From Penicillus capitatus (lineage: Eukaryota; Chlorophyta), in assembly GCA_965649825.1 (NCBI GenBank), contig OZ287701.1:372001-436000 (forward strand): a DNA stretch of 64,000 nt. The letters are read 5' to 3'. A program made the position numbers and the translations under genes. This document shows positions 58,231 to 64,000 of the stretch, one piece after another. The notes under the pieces were generated by a model. That model did no database searches and had not been told where the DNA came from. It saw only the letters and a program-made list of their open reading frames with translations. Positions within the stretch are counted from its first letter, which is position 1. Every line of letters starts with the position of its first letter.

Positions 58231-60108
58231 TTAACACGGACGCTGTGTTCGGTAGAGAGCATCGGCAAGGGAGAGCACCCCGCAGGCCATCTCAGGGTTA
58301 TGCATACGGATGATATCCGCTCCGTTGCGCACGCAGTCCAGTGCAGCAGCACAAGAGATGACATCTCGCTCCTGTGGCGCATTCTGCCCTGAGTGAACAT
58401 CGATCGTTCGGCCAGGGGATGTGACGTGCGATGAGGTGCGTCCACCTGTGAAGGCTGTTAGGAAGCGTTTGCGTGAGAGGCCAATAAGCAACGGCATCTT
58501 GGCACAGGTGCCTCTGAAAATCTCCCGTTTCATGCGTCCCAACTCCTGTAGCACCTTGAACGACGTTTCAGTCGTTTTGGAGAAACCGATGCCTGTCCAT
58601 TCCACGCAGCGTGATTAAGGATCGAGTGCGAGCACGTGGTGGATGGACACCTGGATCTAGGATCTGTTTCCATGCAGGGATGCCGCATTCCATCGACTCC
58701 TCGGACACGATCTGCAATTCCATGCCGATGTCTCGCAACGGATCGGTAGAGTAGCTGAGATTCTCGACGTGGGTCATCGTCTGTGGTGTTCCTCTCATGT
58801 GCATCAGAAGCATGGGCACATCCAACTCTGCCACCTAAGGTCTCACGGCTCACGATCGAACGGACAGGAGGGGCTCGGAACACTGTTTGTCGCATCTGCG
58901 GATCTCTCTCCCCGGCAGAGATATCGTTCACCAGATCTGCTCCCAATTCGATGGCCTCTCGGGCGACGGAAGCATAGAAGCTGTCGATTGAGAGATAGGG
59001 ACACGTTTCGCCCAACGCCTCTTTCAGTAGCCTGAATCGCAGATGTGTTTTTAGTACATAAGAGAAAAACGCATCTTCTGCCTGATGACGGCGAAAACGC
59101 GTTCGCCTTCGATCTCTTCGGCCACGGCCGATGCGCCAGGACGCGTGGACTGACCTCCGATGTCAATAATACGTGCGCCGCACGAGACTGCCTCTACAGG
59201 ACACACACTTGAATCATATTGTGATGTGACAGCACAGTACTTTGGGCACTCTCGACCACAGCCGCTTTGTTCAGCTCCTGTCGATTTCCCATAAGAAAGC
59301 TCCCGCCATCGCTGAAGCTATCAGGGGTAATGTTCAGAATATGCATCATCCATGTTTTGGTGCCAAATGCCTCTAAGCGATCTCTGCCCAGAACGGTCAC
59401 CTGACGCACCTTCTTGTCGTCGTCTCCGATCGGCACCTTCTCTACCTCAGACAGCCGATCTCTCACCTAAGCCGCCGCCTCAGCTGAGCATATAGATATC
59501 GTAATCGAACCGGATGCGGCGAAGCTGTGTGGACGGAAAAGTAAGACTGTGCCAGATCTCGCAACGGAACCTTCACAAAGTCTCGCGCCATCCATCTATC
59601 CACACAAAAGTGTGACCTCTCTTCATTGTGTGATATCGTTACCTAGGATGTGGAATCGTGAGGTCGTCTTCGCGCATCTCTTGGTTTCCATAGAAGATAA
59701 TGTCCAGGTCAATGGATCGTGGGCCATAACGCATGGCGGTAAAATCCCTTCCCATCTCCGCTTCGATCTGTTTGAGCTTTTGCAGCAGCGTCCTCGGAGG
59801 ATCAGATGTCGTAGCCAGTACAGCAGCGTTCAGAAAATCAGGTTGATTCGTGATCTCTTCGGGGGATGTCTCGTACAGGCATGAATATCTCAAGATCTAA
59901 ATGTGATGTGACAGCTGGCCATATCGAAACGCCTCGACCCTACTCAAACCTGCACTCCGATCTGGCGCATTCCTCTCAGAGCAGCCGACAGATTTCGACA
60001 CCGATTCCCCTAGTCTCATATCCGTCCTCTTGCGCTACGTAGTGCGGAATGTTGGAGCCTACAATATTCGTGCCCAGTGCGATGACGACCTCCGCTGCAC
60101 CGGCCATC
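58231..60108 (-). CDS. bifunctional folate enzyme HPPK-DHPS
   Basis: Minus-strand exons start with VVIALGTNI, spliced across a 53-nt intron to GNRCRNLSAALRGM, then CLYETSPEEITNQPDFLNAA, MRYGPRSIDLDIIFYG and IPHPR: hydroxymethyldihydropterin pyrophosphokinase. Dihydropteroate synthase follows with MMHILNITPDSFSDGGSF, ELGADLVNDISAGE, MLLMHMRGTPQTM, LLIGLSRKRFL and ADIIRMHNPE. The fusion is known from plants and apicomplexans and makes dihydropteroate for folate. Start at 60108 is the first good ATG; a presequence is not apparent, but an upstream exon cannot be excluded. One intron ends TCACATCACATTTAG, and others carry GTCACATC, like neighbouring genes. It is divergent from the FNR gene. Confidence 0.92.
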
Positions 60109-60240
60109 GCAGTGTCCCTTCGTTCTGTTCACCACACGTCACATCACAGATCAAAATATTTGAGGCAACGATCTCTTGTCGTGTGGCTAACACGGTGACC
60201 CCTGTACCCTCTGCACCTCCATCCGCCCGTCGTCGTCTCT

Positions 60241-61577
60241 ATGGCTACCAAGGTAACGCCAAAGCCACGACGGTGCTATTCTCGAGGGGCATCCCATTCC
60301 GCAACGTCGCGTCAAAATCCCGTCCACCACTGAACGACGCTGTGTGTTCTCTAGTTCGTCACCGTTGGAGCGTCCTCGACCCATAGCCGTTCGGTACGTC
60401 GTCCTGCCCCTTGGCGCTGTCTTGACATACGCTTGCTGTGATCTTCAGTTCTATGGACCGCCGCGTGTTACCTCCAGTCCTCTCAGGCGGCCAGGCCTGT
60501 CGCGTAAAGGCTGTTCGATCTTCGCCTCGGCTGAAGTGAGCAGCGGCACGCGCAAGGACGTACCGCTCGAGCTGGAAGAAATTGGATTGCCCATGAATAC
60601 GTACTCGCCCAAGAAGCCTTTCACTGGCAAAGTCCGATCCGTCGAGCGCATCGTCGGGCCCAAGGCAACAGGAGAGACCTGTCACATCATCATTGAGACG
60701 GACGGGAAGATCCCGTTCGTCGAGGGACAGAGCTATGGTGTGATCCCACCGGGTACCAAAATCAACAGCCGTGGCAAAGAAGTCCCGCTCGGTACACGGC
60801 TCTACTCTATCGCCTCCACGCGCTATGGAGATTCTTTTGACGGCAATACGACATCCCTCTGCGTCCGACGGGCGACATACTGGGATGCGGATCTCGGCAA
60901 AGAAGATCCAGCCAAGAAAGGCATCTGCTCGAACTACCTCTGCGATGCGAAGCCAGGACAGCCCGTGACGATGACAGGGCCAACTGGGAAGATTCTGCTG
61001 ATGCCTGAAGATCAGAACACCCCCGTCATCATGGTGGCCACCGGAACGGGCATCGCACCGTACAGAGCGTTCTGGAGACGTATGTTTATGGAGAAGATCC
61101 CGAGCTATAACTTCACTGGACTGGCCTGGCTGTTCATGGGTGTGGCGAATTCGGATGCCAAACTCTACGACGATGAGATCCAGGAATTGGTCAGGTCGTT
61201 TCCCGATCAATTCCGAGTGGACTATGCCCTGTCGAGAGAGCAGAAGAACAAAGAGGGCGGCAAGATGTACATCCAGGCATGTCCTCGTAGGCTCTCACTC
61301 TTTTTCTCACTCTTCTTTAATGTTCAGGACAAGATGAAGGAGTACGCCACGGAGCTTTTTGATCTCCTGGCCAACGGAGCCCACATCTACTTCTGTGGAC
61401 TGAAAGGAATGATGCCAGGTGTGAGACGTCACGATCATCTCGCCCCAAAAGAGTGAGAACTGTTGCGAAGGTATCGACAGTATGTTGAGAGATGTGGCGA
61501 CGAATCAAGGACTGGACTACGATGAATGGCTCAAAGGACTGAAAGAGCGTGGCACGTGGCACGTCGAAGTCTACTGA
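60241..61577 (+). CDS. petH: plant-type ferredoxin-NADP+ reductase, plastid targeted
   Basis: Exons 60241-60252, 60355-60393, 60449-61276, 61328-61418 and 61471-61577 join to 358 residues. The leader [22 protein letters not shown] is basic and hydroxylated, like a primary-plastid transit peptide with an early Phe. The first intron would be 102 nt, twice the usual size, so the 5' end is tentative. The enzyme body shows FAD motif [20 protein letters not shown] motif [28 protein letters not shown] and the C-terminal VEVY whose Tyr stacks on FAD. The 61277-61327 intron is GC-AG. It passes electrons between ferredoxin and NADP(H). Confidence 0.9.
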
Positions 61578-61716
61578 ACAGCCTGACGCAGCTTCCTCTT
61601 TGAAGCTCCTTTCCTGAATATTGTTTCTTTTTTCACGATTTCTGAAAAGAGCGAGTGCAGTTAGGCCATTTTTAATGGACCAAAACGTTTGTCATTAAGA
61701 CTAGACGGGATCTGAC

Positions 61717-62524
61717 ATGCTGCGTGTTCTGTCCAGACGCGTCGCGCTGTGGGCCGTAAGCATCGCCAGACGATCAGGGGTGTGTGCAAATGCGATGTGG
61801 GGAAGGGTAGACCGGCCACGAGACGTGGACCTCGGCGACGTTGCTTCAGTGTCGTTGGCGCAACGACGTCGTCGCGCCACCAAAGCCACCGGAACACCTT
61901 CCGGCTGAGATCTTCGAGTGGGACTTCCTTATCAACAACTCGGAGACAGAGGAAGAGAAGCAAGAGGTCTTGCGCCTTAAGGGCCTCTACCACGAGGCAG
62001 AGCTGCTGAACAAGAAGACCTTCAAAGTCACGTCCCATCACTGTCAATGTCACACTTTTGACGCGATATGTAGACGACGGTGGACTGGGAAGAGTTTGAA
62101 GGAAGGGTCCCAGAGCCGATTATCCAAAAGTACAAGGCGATCTACGCTGGTGCGGCGAAATGATGTGACGTTTGTGTGAGATCGTGGTCGTGCCCTGCAG
62201 AGGCGGTGAAGGATTACGAGGCGGGAAAATTCGATCTGTCGTTCGATCAGGCAGTCTGGGATCAGAAGACGGGCGCCATCATGAACCACGTACAGGCCAT
62301 TGTCGCCGACGCCAAAAAGCGTATGGAGCACCTGGAGATCGAAATCCAGAATACCGAAGCACGCCTGGTCATCCATCACGTCACATCGCGATCGTCTGCA
62401 TGATGTGACTGACGTCTAGACGCGTTTGGAGACGGCGACGCTCGAAGAGGAGCTCGCGGCAGATCCAGAGCTGGCGAAGAAAGTCGACGATGCCGTTTCA
62501 AAAGAACTCGGTTACAATCCCTAA
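61717..62524 (+). CDS. mitochondrial ATP synthase subunit d-like (plant FAd type)
   Basis: Exons 61717-61779, 61850-62026, 62074-62149, 62201-62367 and 62420-62524 join to 195 residues. The first exon encodes MLRVLSRRVALWAVSIARRS, a classical mitochondrial presequence. The mature part has VDWEEFEGRVPEPIIQKYKA, YEAGKFDLSFDQ, a long charged helix and an end DPELAKKVDDAVSKELGYNP, which resembles the plant 24-kDa FAd subunit of the peripheral stalk. Introns are 70, 47, 51 and 52 nt; the last holds an 8-bp inverted repeat GTCACATC/GATGTGAC. The family is weakly conserved, so the name is tentative. Confidence 0.7.
62368..62419 (+). repeat. ATP synthase d-like last intron with 8-bp inverted repeat
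   Basis: GTCACATC at 62380-62387 and GATGTGAC at 62402-62409, in a 52-nt GT-AG intron. The arms match the second shared intron motif. Confidence 0.9.
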
Positions 62525-62568
62525 CAACGCTCGATGGCTCGATGGATAGACATGGCGAGGGACATCTA

Positions 62569-62988
62569 CTAATCATTGAGTCGTCGCAGGAGCCGTTCTC
62601 GAACAACGGCATCCGGCAATGAACATGTGTCTTTCTTGCCGAACAGATTGTAACGGTTCTCTGCAACACGTGTGTACATCCAGTCACGCAGGAAGGTGGG
62701 TACGGCGAGACAGCACCATGCCCAGGACCAAGGAAAACTCAGATGCGTCAGAATGCGCAAAACGGCGGTGGATTTGACGTAACAGGCTTCGCTTTTGCCA
62801 GAGGTTTCGACGAGGATGATGGTTTTGAGGTCGAGGGGGAGGTCATAGAGTTTGAGAATCTGCTGACCCGCGTTGCTCTGCTGCGTCTCGAAAAGAAAGA
62901 GGCCTCCAGTGTCGCGTTGGGCGACAAAACGAGCGAAGCCGTCGCACAGTAGACACTCTCCGTCCACGAGAACAACACGCGATTCCAT
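62569..62988 (-). CDS. DCC-family (DUF393) thiol-disulfide oxidoreductase-like protein
   Basis: An intronless 139-residue protein. It opens VVLVDGECLLCDGFARFVAQ, matching the D-x-x-C-x-x-C motif after a beta strand that defines the DCC family (bacterial YuxK type), and continues with SACYVKSTAVLRIL-like and LRDWMYTRVAENRYNLFGKK segments typical of it. Function in the family is poorly known; a redox role is inferred. It ends 44 bp from the ATP synthase gene, tail to tail. Confidence 0.82.
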   Translation of the reverse strand: MESRVVLVDGECLLCDGFARFVAQRDTGGLFLFETQQSNAGQQILKLYDLPLDLKTIILVETSGKSEACYVKSTAVLRILTHLSFPWSWAWCCLAVPTFLRDWMYTRVAENRYNLFGKKDTCSLPDAVVRERLLRRLND

Positions 62989-63606
62989 ACAAAAAATGTC
63001 GCAAATGTCGATTCAGTCCGCTTACGGTCAAGGTGGCGTACGTCACTGTCTACGTTCGCCTACGAGCTCAACCGGTGGCTAACCCGTAAGCTGATGTGAC
63101 AGGTCGTCTCGAAGATATGGGACATGAATGGCGTGGCGTTCCGTCTGTGAAGACGGGTGTCATAAGGACTTGGTGTCTCACTCAGGTATTATTTAGAGGT
63201 GAGACATGGTGTGCGTGAGAGGATCTCTTTTTCGTACGAACAGAATGGTTTAATGACATGATGTTCCACTTATCGAGACCTGCAAGAAGATCCGACAATC
63301 GGTCATGTGTCTTATGTAACAATGAAATGAAGCTCGTTGAAATGGTCAAACGACTCAGGATCGTCATCTTACGAGCTGTACAAAATGCATTGGGGAAGCA
63401 TGCCACTCTCAGAAATGTGACGCGTGAAAGATCAACCTTCCCGGGTCTCCCTTATTTGACGTGGTGGATAATGTGCGAATGCTTGTACTGTGTTGAGTCT
63501 CATAGCCAGTTCTAAAGTTAATCAATGTGGGGCAGAAAGAAAAGAAAAAACAGTGTATACAACCAGTTCTAAAGTTAATCGATGTCGGGAAAAAAACAGT
63601 CTGGGT
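62989..63606. other. no gene recognised
   Basis: TGATGTGACAGG near 63094 recalls the intron motif, so an upstream exon of a gene may be present, but no coding domain is seen. AGTTCTAAAGTTAATC is repeated in tandem at about 63509 and 63566. Confidence 0.4.
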
Positions 63607-63997
63607 TTATGGATTAAACCAGGTTGTGCTGGTACACCTGCGCAGTCCGTACTTGCAACTGTCATCCGAATTTGATTCCACAGTCAATCCTCCCAAAGAA
63701 CTCTTGCACCTGCGCAGTTCCATGGTGTGGACTTTTACTGATGAATCTAGGACAAAGATTCTTCCCGAGGCACTTTTGCATCGACGCAATCGGCAAGGTC
63801 CCTCATCCTTTAACACCTCTTTGATGACAATCTGCTCGGAAGCTTTGTCAAACACCAAACGCTTCTCCGTCTTCCTGGCTGTCGTTTTTGTTGGAGGCAG
63901 TTCTCTGGCAAGAATAGCACTCTTGCATCTGCGCATTCCAAGAGCCTTCTTCTCTCCTGCGGTGTCCTCCATGATGATCCTGTGCACAACTTCTTGA
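63607..63997 (-). CDS. RING/RRCKS C-terminal part of a second MATH-RING-family gene (partial at right edge)
   Basis: The minus strand from the edge reads CQEVVHRIIMEDTAGEKKAL, then MRRCKSAILARELPPTKTTA, KTEKRLVFDKASEQIVIKEV, LRRCKSASGRIF, MELRRCKSSLGG and LRRCTSTTWF before its stop. This aligns residue by residue with the end of the central gene (36.35-36.73 kb), but here the frame is unbroken. The rest of the gene lies beyond the window. It supplies the comparison that exposes the stop or new intron in the central copy. Confidence 0.85.
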
Positions 63998-64000
63998 CAC

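Overview
This window reads as nuclear DNA of a plastid-bearing, probably unicellular eukaryote. The genes are broken by many very short spliceosomal introns. Those I could place exactly by keeping conserved protein frames are mostly 41-56 nt, nearly all GT-AG with a few GC-AG. There are two eukaryotic tRNA genes and a Ty3-type LTR retroelement. Genes for plastid work are nuclear here: a SufB with a Ser/Arg-rich leader and a plant-type ferredoxin-NADP+ reductase with a short leader. Other genes are also algal or plant in flavour: diaminopimelate decarboxylase, a nitrate-reductase-like Mo/heme protein, fused HPPK-DHPS, a BAHD acyltransferase, an FAd-like mitochondrial ATP synthase subunit and a P2B Ca2+ ATPase. 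CFAP20 is compatible with a flagellate but does not prove it. The lineage cannot be fixed from the sequence; nuclear SufB argues against a typical red alga or glaucophyte with plastid-encoded sufB.

Layout. 0-0.6 kb: edge of a MATH-domain gene (-). 2.2-3.2: HMG-box protein. 4.5-11.3: SufB (+), CFAP20 (-), ATP synthase g-like (+), Ca2+ ATPase (-). 11.9-13.8: tRNA-Lys, PAN/apple protein (-), TruA-like pseudouridine synthase (-). 14.4-22.5: BAHD acyltransferase followed by gene-poor DNA that holds decayed BAHD copies and a proline-rich repeat protein. 23.0-28.1: intact LTR retroelement with a 5-bp target duplication. 28.2-30.2: RBR ubiquitin ligase. About 31-36.7: a large gene with about seven MATH-like units followed by five RING-like units. 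37.5-43.5: diaminopimelate decarboxylase, then a large multipass membrane protein. 43.5-49.1: PRP18 (-), RRS1 (+), histone-fold protein (+), cytochrome P450 (-). 49.2-55.9: full-size ABCG transporter. 56-63: tRNA-Gln, Mo/heme reductase, HPPK-DHPS (-), FNR (+), mitochondrial ATP synthase subunit d-like (+), DCC thiol oxidoreductase (-). Right edge: tail of a second RING/RRCKS gene (-).

The most unusual signal is in the introns. Introns of unrelated genes share sequence (a TCTCACTCTTT family and a TGATGTGACGTT family). The motifs occur in either orientation relative to the gene, and several introns hold perfect 8-12 bp inverted repeats that would fold into one hairpin filling most of the intron. 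This looks like an introner-type element family with transposon-like ends. The second novelty is the MATH-RING gene family, with one complete and two edge copies. The complete copy shows exon-unit duplication with an intron at the same codon position in each RING, repeated RRCKS motifs, and a 51-nt stretch that may be a newly formed intron.
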